Source: an uncultured Polaribacter sp.
GTDB lineage: Bacteria > Bacteroidota > Bacteroidia > Flavobacteriales > Flavobacteriaceae
Assembly: GCF_947495205.1 (NCBI RefSeq)
Contig: NZ_CANLXV010000008.1
Coordinates: 102,396 to 166,395, forward strand
Direction of reading: 5' to 3'
DNA: 64,000 nt
Under the pieces are notes generated by a model. The model worked only from the letters and a program-made list of their open reading frames with translations. It did not search any database and was not told where the DNA came from. Made by a program: the position numbers and the translations under genes. Below, in pieces: positions 9,403-17,990 of this stretch; positions within the stretch are counted from its first letter, which is position 1, and every line of letters begins with the position of its first letter.

Positions 9403-10359
9403 TTATTCATCATCAAAAGAAACCGTGCTTTGTCTCTCTCTATTTACATGTAATTTGGTAACATCTGGTCTAGAATAATGCCCAACACAATCAAAATTTT
9501 GCCTTTCTTCTAAAACACGATTAAAATCTAACGTTTCTATAATTAAACCTTCTTTATGTAAGACAGGTTTTATTAACCATTCTCCATCTGGTCCTGCAAT
9601 ACAAGAGCCTCCATTTGCCAAAACATCTGGTGCTTCTTTTAAAATTTTATCTAAATGTGGTGTATCTTCAGGAAAATCTGATTTTGCCATTAAACTAGAA
9701 ACAGAAATTACAAAAGAACGCGATTCTCTTGCAATAAAACGTGTGATATCTTTAGTATTATAATCGCTCCCAGGCCACACAGCAATGTGCAAATTTTCTC
9801 CTAAACCATACAAAGCAGTTCTTGGCAGAGGCATCCAATTTTCCCAGCAGTTTAAACCACCAACTGTAAATTCTTTTAAAGGATGCACTTGCAAACCATT
9901 GCCATCTCCAGGTGCCCAAGTTAAGCGTTCGTCAAAAGTTGGTTGTAATTTTCTATGTACAGATTTTATTGCTCCGTTTTCATTTATATACACCAAACTT
10001 GCATAAATACTGTGTCCTCCTCTATTTTGAGCACGCTCCATAATGCCTAAATAAATGGCAATTTTATGTTCTTTTGCTAATTTACAAACAGCATCTAATT
10101 CACCTTTTTCAATAGTTATAGAATTACGTACATAATGTGCATGTATTTCTTTTTGGGTGGTAGAATTCCACTTTGCGCCATTAGTTAAGGCAATCCAAAA
10201 CGGATATCCTGGTAATAACGCTTCACCAAAAACAATCAATTCGCAGTTTTCTTTTGCAGCGTCTTTTATAGATTTTTCAATTTTTTGCAGTGTTTTTTCT
10301 TTGTTTAACCAAACAGGAGAAATTTGTGCTAATGCTACTTTTAGGATATTGCTATTCAT
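9403..10359 (-). CDS. Nitrilase-superfamily carbon-nitrogen hydrolase
   Basis: A 318-residue amidase/nitrilase. The catalytic triad is visible: E46 in VFGEALLPG, K137 in HRKLQPTF and C171 in GLNCWENWMP. The NCWEN context and the HRKLxPTxxER spacing match true nitrilases (aliphatic or arylacetonitrilase branch), which hydrolyse nitriles to carboxylates, rather than the omega-amidase or ureidopropionase branches. The enzyme is cytoplasmic with no signal peptide. The C-terminal tail is short, ending in an acidic FDDE. No nitrile or auxin biosynthesis genes are adjacent; an auxin-amide-synthetase-like GH3 gene lies 1 kb away, but a functional link is speculation. Confidence 0.88.
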   Translation of the reverse strand: MNSNILKVALAQISPVWLNKEKTLQKIEKSIKDAAKENCELIVFGEALLPGYPFWIALTNGAKWNSTTQKEIHAHYVRNSITIEKGELDAVCKLAKEHKIAIYLGIMERAQNRGGHSIYASLVYINENGAIKSVHRKLQPTFDERLTWAPGDGNGLQVHPLKEFTVGGLNCWENWMPLPRTALYGLGENLHIAVWPGSDYNTKDITRFIARESRSFVISVSSLMAKSDFPEDTPHLDKILKEAPDVLANGGSCIAGPDGEWLIKPVLHKEGLIIETLDFNRVLEERQNFDCVGHYSRPDVTKLHVNRERQSTVSFDDE

Positions 10360-10446
10360 AATTTTAATCTATTAAAAATAGAGTTCTTAAAAACATTTCA
10401 AAAACTCAAAAGAGTACTTCTTATTTTCTATTTTAAAGGAAAACAA

Positions 10447-11238
10447 TTAAACTTCAATACTAACCACCAAACCTTCATTACTCCTTACATTAAAAACAGT
10501 TTCGTCTTCAAAAATTAAATATTGGCCTTTAATACCTACCAAGTTTCCCTTAAAAGTGGGAGTTTTCTCTAAATTTAAACTTTTTGGCTTCTGTGGATAT
10601 TTAGAAACCGGAAAATTCAAATTAGTTTCCGTATTATTTTCAATAAAATAAGCTTTTGCTTCTTCAGGAATAAATTCTTTCAATTTATCTCTCCATTCTA
10701 ATAAATTAGCGTCTTCAATATCATTTTTTAGCATTTTACGCCAATTGGTTTTGTCTGCAACAAATTCTTTTAGAGCAACTTCTGTAATTCCTGCTAAATA
10801 CCTATTGGGAACCTCTACAATTTCTATAGCTTCATGTGCTCCTTGATCTATCCACCTTGTAGGCACTTGTGTTTTTCTAGTAACCCCAACTTTTACATTA
10901 CTAGAATTTGCCAAATACACAATATGTGGTTTTAATTGCACAGATTTTTCGTATGCTAAATCTCTATCTTCTTCACCTAAATGCGCTCTACTTAATTCTG
11001 GTTTCATAATCCAATCTCCAGCATTTGGTGTATCAAAAAAACAAGATTTACAAAAGCCTTGTCTGTAAATTTTCTTTTCTAAATGGCAGTTTAAACACTC
11101 ATAAGTAACAAAATTCAAAGAAATTTCTTTATTTAATAACTGATTTACATTTAAAAAATCAGTTTTCATATCTAAATAATAGTTGATTTCTGCTCCATTT
11201 TCTGTCATCATTTTTTTTAAAACTCCTTGGTAAATCAT
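10447..11238 (-). CDS. DUF2797 protein with N-terminal zinc ribbon
   Basis: A 263-residue protein recognised as DUF2797. Four cysteines in two pairs, C48/C51 (CLNC) and C63/C66 (CKSC), probably bind zinc. They are followed by IVYLANSSNVKVGVTRKTQVPTRWIDQG, whose YL...VKVG...R pattern resembles the GIY-YIG nuclease core, including the Arg position, though the key catalytic residues are not all obvious. The C-terminus forms a small beta-rich region. No function is established. It is a single-gene unit on the minus strand with no clear partner. Confidence 0.82.
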   Translation of the reverse strand: MIYQGVLKKMMTENGAEINYYLDMKTDFLNVNQLLNKEISLNFVTYECLNCHLEKKIYRQGFCKSCFFDTPNAGDWIMKPELSRAHLGEEDRDLAYEKSVQLKPHIVYLANSSNVKVGVTRKTQVPTRWIDQGAHEAIEIVEVPNRYLAGITEVALKEFVADKTNWRKMLKNDIEDANLLEWRDKLKEFIPEEAKAYFIENNTETNLNFPVSKYPQKPKSLNLEKTPTFKGNLVGIKGQYLIFEDETVFNVRSNEGLVVSIEV

Positions 11239-11324
11239 CTTATAAATTTTAGTATTTTTATAAAAATATTTTCGCTATTGAATTACAAACGAAGATATCT
11301 ATTATTTAAATTGAGATTGCTTTA

Positions 11325-11355
11325 TCGCAAAAAAACGATTCGCAAAGACGCAAAA
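11325..11355. repeat. Degenerate CGCAAA(GA) intergenic repeat
   Basis: The leader just before the GH3-like gene contains CGCAAAAAAACGATTCGCAAAGACGC, a tandem degenerate CGCAAA unit of the kind scattered in intergenic DNA of many bacteria. It may be a remnant of a small interspersed repeat. Only one copy is seen here, so the call is weak. Confidence 0.3.
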
Positions 11356-11372
11356 CAAACTTACGAATTTCT

Positions 11373-12890
11373 ATGGCTTTTCAAATTATCAATTCTATAA
11401 TTTCTTGGTTTCTAAAGAAACGAAAACATCAAATTGAGTTGTTTTTAAAATACCCAAAAGATGTACAACAAGAATTATTATTAAAGCTATTAAATAAAGC
11501 TAAAAACACACAATTTGGAAAAGAACGAAATTTTTCATCTATAAAAAATCATGCAGATTTTATTAAAAAGGTGCCCATTCAAAAATATGAAACCTTTGCT
11601 CCTTTCATAGAAAAATGCAGAAAAGGCGAACAAAATATTTTTTGGCCATCAGACATTAAATGGTTTGCAAAATCTAGTGGAACCACAAATGCTAAAAGTA
11701 AATTTATACCTGTTTCTGATGATGCACTAGAATATTGTCACATGAAAGCGGGTAAAGATATGTTGTGTTTATACATTAATAACAACCCAAAAACCCAACT
11801 TTTTACAGGTAAAGGTTTGCGTTTGGGCGGTAGTTCTGAAGTATATAAAGATAATGGTTCTTATTTTGGTGATTTGTCTGCAATTATTATAGAAAATATG
11901 CCTTTTTGGGCAGATTTTAGTTCTGCTCCTAGCCAAGAAGTGGCTTTAATGAGCGATTGGGAAACCAAAATGGATGCCATAATAGATGAAACAATAGAAG
12001 AAAACATTACTAGTTTAGCAGGTGTACCAAGTTGGATGTTGGTTTTATTAAATCGGGTTTTAGAACGTACTGGAAAAGCTAACATTTTAGAAGTTTGGCC
12101 TAATTTAGAAGTTTATTTTCATGGCGGTGTAAATTTTAACCCATACAGAGAACAATACAAAAAAATTATACCGAATAAAGATTTTAAATATTACGAAATC
12201 TATAATGCTTCTGAAGGTTTTTTTGCAATTCAGGACAGAAATAATTCTAAAGAATTATTATTAATGCTAGATTATGGAATTTTCTATGAATTTATTCCAA
12301 TGCACGAATATAAAGGAGAAAATTCTATTACAATTCCCATATCTGAAGTTAAAAAAGATACGGATTATGCCATAATTATTACTACCAATGCTGGTTTATG
12401 GCGTTATTTAATTGGGGATACTGTTCGTTTTACTTCTTTAGAACCTTACCGAATTAAAATTACAGGACGTACCAAACATTTTTTAAATGTTTTTGGTGAA
12501 GAATTAAATATAGAAAATGTAGAAGAAGCTTTAAGATTGGCTTGTGAAAAAACAAATGCTATTATTTTAGATTACACAGTAGGTCCTGTTTTTATGGAAG
12601 GTAAAGAAAAAGGTGGACATGAATGGATGATAGAATTTAAAGATAAACCAAAATCTTTAGGTTATTTTACAGAGGTTTTAGACAACGCTTTAAAATCTTT
12701 AAATTCTGATTATGAAGCTAAACGTTATTTAAATATAACTTTAATGCCTCCTAAAATACACCAAGCCAAAGAAGGTTTATTTTACAGTTGGCTAAAGAAA
12801 AACAACAAATTAGGTGGCCAACATAAAGTACCTAGATTGTCTAATACCAGAGATTTTTTAGAGGAATTACTTGTTTTGCAAAATTCTTAA
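11373..12890 (+). CDS. GH3-like acyl-adenylate-forming enzyme
   Basis: A 505-residue member of the GH3 (auxin-responsive promoter) family within the ANL adenylating superfamily. Seen: the phosphate-binding loop FAKSSGTTNAKSKFIP near residue 108, the ASEG motif in YNASEGFFAIQD that contacts the adenylate, and YLIGDTVRF before the hinge to the small C-terminal domain. In plants GH3 enzymes join amino acids to jasmonate or auxin; bacterial homologues are common in Bacteroidetes and their substrates are unknown. It is full length. A Crp/Fnr gene follows after 36 nt. Confidence 0.88.
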   Translation: MAFQIINSIISWFLKKRKHQIELFLKYPKDVQQELLLKLLNKAKNTQFGKERNFSSIKNHADFIKKVPIQKYETFAPFIEKCRKGEQNIFWPSDIKWFAKSSGTTNAKSKFIPVSDDALEYCHMKAGKDMLCLYINNNPKTQLFTGKGLRLGGSSEVYKDNGSYFGDLSAIIIENMPFWADFSSAPSQEVALMSDWETKMDAIIDETIEENITSLAGVPSWMLVLLNRVLERTGKANILEVWPNLEVYFHGGVNFNPYREQYKKIIPNKDFKYYEIYNASEGFFAIQDRNNSKELLLMLDYGIFYEFIPMHEYKGENSITIPISEVKKDTDYAIIITTNAGLWRYLIGDTVRFTSLEPYRIKITGRTKHFLNVFGEELNIENVEEALRLACEKTNAIILDYTVGPVFMEGKEKGGHEWMIEFKDKPKSLGYFTEVLDNALKSLNSDYEAKRYLNITLMPPKIHQAKEGLFYSWLKKNNKLGGQHKVPRLSNTRDFLEELLVLQNS

Positions 12891-12926
12891 AACTGGTTAA
12901 ACCTCTCATTTATAAACATTAAAAAA

Positions 12927-13484
12927 ATGAATTCTTTTTTTGAACAACATGCAACTTTTATAGCAGACAATCCTAAATTTATAGAAGATTTTCAAGGAAT
13001 AATGCATTATGAACAACACCCAAAAAACACCATTTTACACGAAGCTGGTAAGGTTTGTGATTATATGTATCTTATAATTTCTGGTATTGCTCGTGTTTTT
13101 TATTTTATAGAAGATAAAGATGTTAGCTGTCACTTTGCTGCAGAGCAAGAAACTTTTACGGCAATAGATAGTTTTATCCAACGTAAAAAAAGCAAATATT
13201 TTGTAGAAGCTTTAGAAGATTTAGAGGTTTTTAAAATAGCACATTCAGATTTAGAAAACTTGTTTACTTCTACTCCAAAATACGAACGTTTTGGCCGTCT
13301 TTTTTTACAACAATTATATATTGATTTGGTAGAAAGGTTAGACAATTTGCAATTAAAAACGGCACAAGAACGTTACGAGATTCTGTTAGAAAAAAAGCCT
13401 TACTTAATTCAAAGAATTACCTCTAAACATATTGCTTCTTACTTAGGGGTAACTCCTGAAACACTTAGTAGAATAAAAAAATAA
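12927..13484 (+). CDS. Crp/Fnr-family transcriptional regulator
   Basis: A 185-residue regulator with a cyclic-nucleotide-binding-like beta roll (about residues 20-115, with HEAGKVCDYMYLIISGIARVF as its strands) and a C-terminal helix-turn-helix (ITSKHIASYLGVTPETLSRI) that ends only two residues before the stop. This short form lacking a cAMP-contacting arginine motif is common in Bacteroidetes. No Fnr-type cysteine cluster is seen, so the ligand is unknown. It lies 36 nt after the GH3-like gene and may be co-transcribed with it. Confidence 0.9.
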   Translation: MNSFFEQHATFIADNPKFIEDFQGIMHYEQHPKNTILHEAGKVCDYMYLIISGIARVFYFIEDKDVSCHFAAEQETFTAIDSFIQRKKSKYFVEALEDLEVFKIAHSDLENLFTSTPKYERFGRLFLQQLYIDLVERLDNLQLKTAQERYEILLEKKPYLIQRITSKHIASYLGVTPETLSRIKK

Positions 13485-13526
13485 TTTTTATTGATAATTG
13501 TCAAGTAGTAATTATTATAGGCAACA

Positions 13527-13534
13527 TAAATTTG
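13527..13534 (+). promoter_or_regulatory. Candidate flavobacterial -7 box (TAAATTTG)
   Basis: TAAATTTG matches the TAnnTTTG -7 consensus and ends 17 nt before the ATG at 13552. A TTG at 13498-13500 lies 26 nt upstream, slightly longer than the usual spacing, so only the -7 element is convincing. Confidence 0.45.
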
Positions 13535-13551
13535 CTTAAAATTACTATTTG

Positions 13552-14085
13552 ATGACAACTTATCAAGCACTACAAAAGTTTTACAAAGAAAACAACTTCC
13601 CTATAGACGGAGGTGAAAGCGATGCTTATTTTAATTTAAAATTTCAGTTTTTTACACTAAAACTTCCCAATTTTAAATTCAGGAAAGAGGTTATTTATAT
13701 TCACGACATTCAGCATATTTTAAACAATTGCGACACTACTTGGAAAGGTGAAGCATTTATTGCTGGCTGGGAAATAGGCACAAAAATGTGGAAACACATT
13801 CCTATAGGTTTTATCAGTTTATGGGCAATGGGATTTTCTTTACTTAATCACCCAAAACAGCTTTTAAAAGGATACAAAACTGGTATTAACACTAAAAACA
13901 TCTTAGACCTACAATTAAAAAAAGACACTCTTTTACAACTCCCTATTTCCGATTTAAAAACGGCCTTACAAAAAGAGCATGCCACACCTATGAATTGGTT
14001 GGTGTTTCTGTTTTGGTGTTTCACCAGTCTAATTGTTTTTCTATTTCCATTATTACTAATTATTACTTGCATCATTCTATTATGA
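13552..14085 (+). CDS. Coq4-like membrane protein with HDxxH-x11-E motif
   Basis: A 177-residue protein counted from the ATG at 13552; a TTG one codon earlier is less likely. Seen: H51-D52-x-x-H55 followed after exactly eleven residues by E67, the metal-ligand pattern HDxxH-x11-E known from Coq4 of ubiquinone biosynthesis. A central hydrophobic segment (about 84-100) and a C-terminal membrane helix (about 150-177) follow. I recognise the motif, not a close family match. Its stop overlaps the start of a flavodoxin-fold NAD(P)H:quinone-reductase-like gene (ATGA), so a quinone- or prenyl-lipid-related role is plausible. The organism would make menaquinone, not ubiquinone, so the substrate is open. 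Confidence 0.7.
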   Translation: MTTYQALQKFYKENNFPIDGGESDAYFNLKFQFFTLKLPNFKFRKEVIYIHDIQHILNNCDTTWKGEAFIAGWEIGTKMWKHIPIGFISLWAMGFSLLNHPKQLLKGYKTGINTKNILDLQLKKDTLLQLPISDLKTALQKEHATPMNWLVFLFWCFTSLIVFLFPLLLIITCIILL

Positions 14086-14660
14086 AAAAAACACTCATAA
14101 TTAACGGACACCCAGATAAAAAAAGTTTTTGTTACGCACTTCATAAAGCATACAAAAAAGGAGCTCTAAAAACCACTACAGAACTTAAAGAAATTTATGT
14201 AACAGATTTAGAGTTTAACCCCAATTTAGAGTTTGGTTACAGAAAACGGACAACATTAGAGCCCGATTTATTGGAGGCTCAAGAAAAAATAAAATGGGCA
14301 GACCATATTGTATGGATTTACCCTGTTTGGTGGGGCTCTTATCCTGCAATTTTAAAAGGTTTTATTGATCGTGTTTTTTTACCCGGTTTTGCTTTTAAAA
14401 AAAGAGACAATTCTCAATGGTGGGATAAATTTTTGACTGGTAAAACATCAAGAATAATTTCTACTTTAGACCAACCAACATGGTATTATAAACTGATAAA
14501 TAAACAACCAAGCAATTGTGCTATTAAAAAACTGACTTTAAATTTTATTGGTATTAAAAAAGTAAACTTTACAACCATAGGCTCTTTAAGATTATCTAAA
14601 GACTCTTATAGAACAAATTGGTTACAAAAAGTAGAAAAATTAGGTGCTTTAAATAGGTAA
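14082..14660 (+). CDS. NAD(P)H-dependent flavodoxin-fold oxidoreductase
   Basis: A 192-residue NQO1/MdaB/KefF-like flavoprotein. The start is ATG 14082, which overlaps the preceding stop as ATGA; a longer in-frame extension would lie inside the upstream gene and is rejected. The FMN phosphate loop NGHPDKKSFCYAL is at the N-terminus, and the conserved block YPVWWGSYPAILKGFIDRV with the FLPGFAF motif forms the flavin and quinone site. Such enzymes make two-electron reductions of quinones or related electrophiles. Coupling to a Coq4-like protein suggests a lipid-soluble substrate. Confidence 0.87.
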   Translation: MKKTLIINGHPDKKSFCYALHKAYKKGALKTTTELKEIYVTDLEFNPNLEFGYRKRTTLEPDLLEAQEKIKWADHIVWIYPVWWGSYPAILKGFIDRVFLPGFAFKKRDNSQWWDKFLTGKTSRIISTLDQPTWYYKLINKQPSNCAIKKLTLNFIGIKKVNFTTIGSLRLSKDSYRTNWLQKVEKLGALNR

Positions 14661-14678
14661 TTTAAGACTTATACTTCT

Positions 14679-14722
14679 CTATATTTTTGACTAATAATTA
14701 TTACTTTTACTCAAAAATATAG
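14679..14722. promoter_or_regulatory. 12-bp inverted repeat upstream of the DUF3024-like gene
   Basis: CTATATTTTTGA at 14679-14690 is the perfect reverse complement of TCAAAAATATAG at 14711-14722, with a 20-nt spacer. The right arm ends 8 nt before the ATG at 14731. With that spacing it looks more like an operator, possibly with the left arm carrying a TATTTTTG -7-like box, than like a terminator, and there is no T tract. Confidence 0.45.
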
Positions 14723-14730
14723 ATTAGCCA

Positions 14731-15066
14731 ATGAAAGTAATAAACTTCACTGAAATTCAAATTAAAAATTATATAGAAAAAATTAGACCTCCTAAAGAAA
14801 TTCGAGAACAAGTAGACATCTCATATTCTATCATAAAAAACACCATAGAAATTTTTGAAATTAGACCAGATTGGATTGATGAAAAAACAAAAATAAACAT
14901 ACCTGTAGCAAGGGCTAAATATATTAAAAGCAGAAAAATATGGAGAATCTATTGGTTAAACTCTTCTGACAAATGGCTACCATATAAACCCAGCCCAGAA
15001 GTAAATAGGTTTTCTGACTTTATTACTCTTTTAGAAAAAGATACAAACAACTGTTTTTGGGAATAA
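14731..15066 (+). CDS. Small DUF3024-like protein
   Basis: A 111-residue protein without signal peptide or membrane helix. The C-terminal half contains a beta-rich run with two Trp-rich motifs (KIWRIYWLNSSDKWLPY) followed by a helical tail with FSDFITLLEKD and a terminal FWE. This layout resembles DUF3024 proteins, which have no known function. It stands alone between a flavodoxin-fold reductase gene and a convergent polyprenyl synthase gene, behind a 12-bp inverted repeat that may control it. Confidence 0.65.
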   Translation: MKVINFTEIQIKNYIEKIRPPKEIREQVDISYSIIKNTIEIFEIRPDWIDEKTKINIPVARAKYIKSRKIWRIYWLNSSDKWLPYKPSPEVNRFSDFITLLEKDTNNCFWE

Positions 15067-15081
15067 ACAACAGGTTCAAAT

Positions 15082-16059
15082 TTATATTTTACGTTCTACA
15101 ACGTAATCAATCATCATTTGTAAAGATTTTTTATATTCAGATTCTGAAAAATCGTTTAGTATAGCTAATGCTTTTGCTTTATAAGCATTCATTTGATTGG
15201 TAGTATATTCTATACCTCCATTTTCTTTTACAAACGCGATAACTTCTTTTACACGAACCTTATTTTTATTGTGCTTTTTTATTGAGTTAATTAACCAGGT
15301 TTTATCCTTTTTAGAACAGCTGTTTAACGTATAAATTAAAGGTAAAGTCATTTTTTGCTCTTTAATATCTATACCTGTTGGTTTGCCTATTTTAGCGTCT
15401 GAATAATCAAACAAATCATCTTTTATTTGAAATGCAATACCAATATACTCGCCAAATTTGCGCATTTGCTGCACACAATCTTGATTTGCACCAACAGATG
15501 CTGCACCAATACCACAACAAGCAGCAATTAAGGTTGCTGTTTTTTTTCTGATAATATCAAAATAAATGGCTTCTGTAATGTCTAATTTTCTTGCTTTTTC
15601 TATTTGTAAAAGTTCACCTTCACTCATTTCTCTAACGGCGATAGAAATTAATTTTAGCAAATCAAAATCTTCATTATCTATAGAAAGTAATAACCCTTTA
15701 GAAAGCATAAAATCTCCCACTAGAACTGCAATTTTATTTTTCCATAATGCATTTATAGAGAAAAAACCTCTACGTCTATTGCTATCATCTACAACATCAT
15801 CATGCACTAAAGTTGCTGTGTGAATTAATTCTACCACAGCTGCTCCTCTGTAAGTTCTTTCATCAAAACCACCATCAGAAACCATTTTTGCCACCAAAAA
15901 AACAAACATTGGGCGCATTTGTTTTCCTTTTCTGCGCACAATATAATAGGTAATTCTATTTAAAAGTGGTACTTTAGAAAGCATGGATTCTTTGAATTTT
16001 TCTTCAAAGAGTTCCATTTCATTCTTAATAGGTAATTTTATAAGTTCTACTGGTTTCAT
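15082..16059 (-). CDS. Polyprenyl diphosphate synthase
   Basis: A 325-residue trans-prenyltransferase. Both aspartate-rich motifs are visible: DDVVDDSNRRRG (first, near residue 92) and DDLFDYSDAKIGK (second, near residue 217), plus the TATLVHDD and GKPTGIDI contexts of long-chain (octaprenyl/heptaprenyl) synthases. It condenses isopentenyl diphosphate units to make the menaquinone side chain or a polyprenyl carrier. The window also encodes mevalonate-pathway enzymes that would supply the C5 units. It is a single minus-strand gene. Confidence 0.9.
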   Translation of the reverse strand: MKPVELIKLPIKNEMELFEEKFKESMLSKVPLLNRITYYIVRRKGKQMRPMFVFLVAKMVSDGGFDERTYRGAAVVELIHTATLVHDDVVDDSNRRRGFFSINALWKNKIAVLVGDFMLSKGLLLSIDNEDFDLLKLISIAVREMSEGELLQIEKARKLDITEAIYFDIIRKKTATLIAACCGIGAASVGANQDCVQQMRKFGEYIGIAFQIKDDLFDYSDAKIGKPTGIDIKEQKMTLPLIYTLNSCSKKDKTWLINSIKKHNKNKVRVKEVIAFVKENGGIEYTTNQMNAYKAKALAILNDFSESEYKKSLQMMIDYVVERKI

Positions 16060-16118
16060 CTATATCAAAAATAAAGAATAAATTTGGTTTTTAAATCTTT
16101 AAAATCAACTTTTGTATT

Positions 16119-16634
16119 ATGCAAAAATCAGTATTATTTATAGCGGTTTTATTATTTAGCAGCTTATTTTATAGCCAAAATAAAAAAGAACAATTTCCTT
16201 TAAATGCATTGGGTATTTATAAGGGTGATTTAACCATTTCTAGCAATAAAGGAGTGCAAATTGTACCTATGGAGTTCCATTTATTGAAAACGGAAAAAAC
16301 CAACACGTTCAAATATGTAATTGTGTATAAAAATAAACCTAGAAACTATACCTTGATTACAAAAGATTTAAAAAACGGCATTTTTAATATCGATGAAAAT
16401 AATGGAATTGTACTTCCTGCAAAATATGCTAACAATGTGCTGTATAGCTTTTTTGAAGTGAATGGTAATTTTTTAAGCTCTAGATTATTATTTAAAAACA
16501 ATAGCTTAGATTTTGAAATTCTTTTTACTGCAATCAAAAATAAAATTACAACAGGTGGTACTTCTACAGCAATACCAAAAGTATTTGGCTACCCAATTAC
16601 TACTGTTCAAAAAGCAGTTTTAATAAAACAATAA
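16119..16634 (+). CDS. Exported hypothetical protein
   Basis: I do not recognise the family. The 171-residue product has a clear signal peptide (KSVLFIAVLLFSSLFYSQ, residues 3-20), so it is exported. The mature part is beta-rich with the pattern LGIYKGDLTI near residue 33, seen in flavobacterial secreted proteins that bind or modify lipids or glycans, but nothing firm can be said. It ends one base before the stop of the convergent rlmN gene. Confidence 0.7.
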   Translation: MQKSVLFIAVLLFSSLFYSQNKKEQFPLNALGIYKGDLTISSNKGVQIVPMEFHLLKTEKTNTFKYVIVYKNKPRNYTLITKDLKNGIFNIDENNGIVLPAKYANNVLYSFFEVNGNFLSSRLLFKNNSLDFEILFTAIKNKITTGGTSTAIPKVFGYPITTVQKAVLIKQ

Positions 16635-16635
16635 T

Positions 16636-17673
16636 TTAAGCTTTATTTGCCAATTGACCACAAGCAGCATCAATATCCTTACCTCTACTTCTTCTTACAT
16701 TTACAGTAATATCATGCATTTCTAAGTTAGAAATATAATTGTTTATTGCAGAAGAACTGGCTTGCTGAAATTCCCCATCGTCTATTGGGTTGTATTCTAT
16801 TAAATTTACTTTGCAAGGCACATATTTACAAAAGTCTACTAATGCTTTTATGTCTTCTTTTCTATCGTTAATGCCGTCCCAAACTACATATTCATAGGTA
16901 ATAGTTCTTTGGGTTTTCTCATACCAATATTCTAAAGATTCTCTTAAATCTTTTAAAGGAAATGTAGTATTAAAAGGCATTATAGAAGTTCTAACTTCAT
17001 CTATTGCAGAATGTAAAGAAACTGCTAAATTAAATTTTACTTCTTCATCTGCCATTTTTTTTATCATTTTTGGCACACCAGAAGTAGAAACTGTAATTCT
17101 TTTAGAAGACATACCTAAGCCTTCTGGAGAAGTTATCATTTCTATCGATTTTAATACGTTTTTGTAGTTCATAAGAGGTTCTCCCATTCCCATAAACACA
17201 ATATTGGTTAATTTTTTATTGTGATATAATCTGCTTTGCTTATCTATAACTACAACTTGATCGTAAATTTCATCTGGGTTTAAATTACGCATTCTTTTTA
17301 AACGAGAAGTTGCACAAAACAAACAATCTAAACTACAACCAACTTGACTAGAAACACAGGCTGTTGTTCTTTTTGGTGTTGGTATTAAAACGGATTCTAC
17401 CACCAAACCATCGTGCAGTTTTATACCGTTTTTAATAGTTCCATCGTTACTTTTTTGCATGGAATCTACTTTTATATGGTTAATAACAAAGTTGGCTTCT
17501 AACATTTCTCTGGTTTGTTTAGAAATGTTTGTCATGGCTTCAAAAGTGTGTAGTGATTTGCTCCAAAGCCATTCATAAACTTGGTTTCCACGAAATGCTT
17601 TATCGCCATTTTGTACAAAAAAATCTCTTAATTGTTCTTTAGTTAAGGCTCTGATGTCTTTCTTTTGAATCAA
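16636..17673 (-). CDS. rlmN: 23S rRNA (adenine-C2)-methyltransferase RlmN
   Basis: A 345-residue radical SAM enzyme. The Fe-S cluster motif C113-x3-C117-x2-C120 (GCSLDCLFCAT) is intact and the catalytic C-terminal cysteine lies in DAACGQL about five residues before the end. The block FMGMGEPLMNY and the SLHSA motif are RlmN signatures. RlmN methylates A2503 of 23S rRNA and A37 of some tRNAs. It is full length. It lies downstream of queA on the same strand, separated by a 317-nt gap that contains a terminator and a structured repeat. Confidence 0.97.
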   Translation of the reverse strand: MIQKKDIRALTKEQLRDFFVQNGDKAFRGNQVYEWLWSKSLHTFEAMTNISKQTREMLEANFVINHIKVDSMQKSNDGTIKNGIKLHDGLVVESVLIPTPKRTTACVSSQVGCSLDCLFCATSRLKRMRNLNPDEIYDQVVVIDKQSRLYHNKKLTNIVFMGMGEPLMNYKNVLKSIEMITSPEGLGMSSKRITVSTSGVPKMIKKMADEEVKFNLAVSLHSAIDEVRTSIMPFNTTFPLKDLRESLEYWYEKTQRTITYEYVVWDGINDRKEDIKALVDFCKYVPCKVNLIEYNPIDDGEFQQASSSAINNYISNLEMHDITVNVRRSRGKDIDAACGQLANKA

Positions 17674-17747
17674 GTTTTCTAGTTTTTAAAATGCTTTGGC
17701 AAAAATACAATATAATTTGAAGTTATTACTGTTGTTGGCAAACTGTT

Positions 17748-17916
17748 GCGTTAGTGATTGCAATGGCATCCTTTTTATTTGTTTCGGCTTTTAGGAACAT
17801 TTTTAAAAATGCACTTTTTACGTTTGAGAATTTTCTGAATTAAATACAGCGCAAATAAAAAGATATAATGGAAAGCACGACTATATCCTGATGGTAAGCA
17901 GGATATAGGAACGCCC
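17748..17916. repeat. GCGTTAG...AACGCCC structured intergenic element, copy A
   Basis: This fills most of the gap between rlmN and queA. It begins GCGTTAGTGATTG and ends GGAACGCCC, with the ends able to pair (GCGTT/AACGC). Inside, CTTTTTATTTG (17771-17781) pairs perfectly with CAAATAAAAAG (17852-17862), and CTATATCCTG (17881-17890) pairs with CAGGATATAG (17899-17908). Two shorter copies lie at 46733-46814 and 49370-49455, all in the same orientation. From memory, this is a repeat seen in many flavobacterial genomes; it may correspond to a described RNA motif such as Flavo-1, which I could not check. The rest of the gap holds nothing else except the queA terminator. Confidence 0.65.
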
Positions 17917-17929
17917 AAATAGAAATAAA

Positions 17930-17963
17930 AAAACTGATGATTAGATAAATAATCATCAGTTTT
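17930..17963 (-). terminator. Intrinsic terminator after queA
   Basis: A 14-bp perfect stem (17930-17943 with 17950-17963) encloses a 6-nt loop; read on the minus strand it is followed by TTTATTT. It starts 27 nt after the queA stop codon. Confidence 0.85.
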
Positions 17964-17990
17964 AAGTGTATATTTTTTAAGAAAAGTGGG

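Noticed and set aside
13995..14081. Longer start for the flavodoxin-fold reductase
   Set aside because: The extension overlaps the Coq4-like gene by about 90 nt; ATG 14082 gives the normal N-terminus and a typical ATGA coupling.
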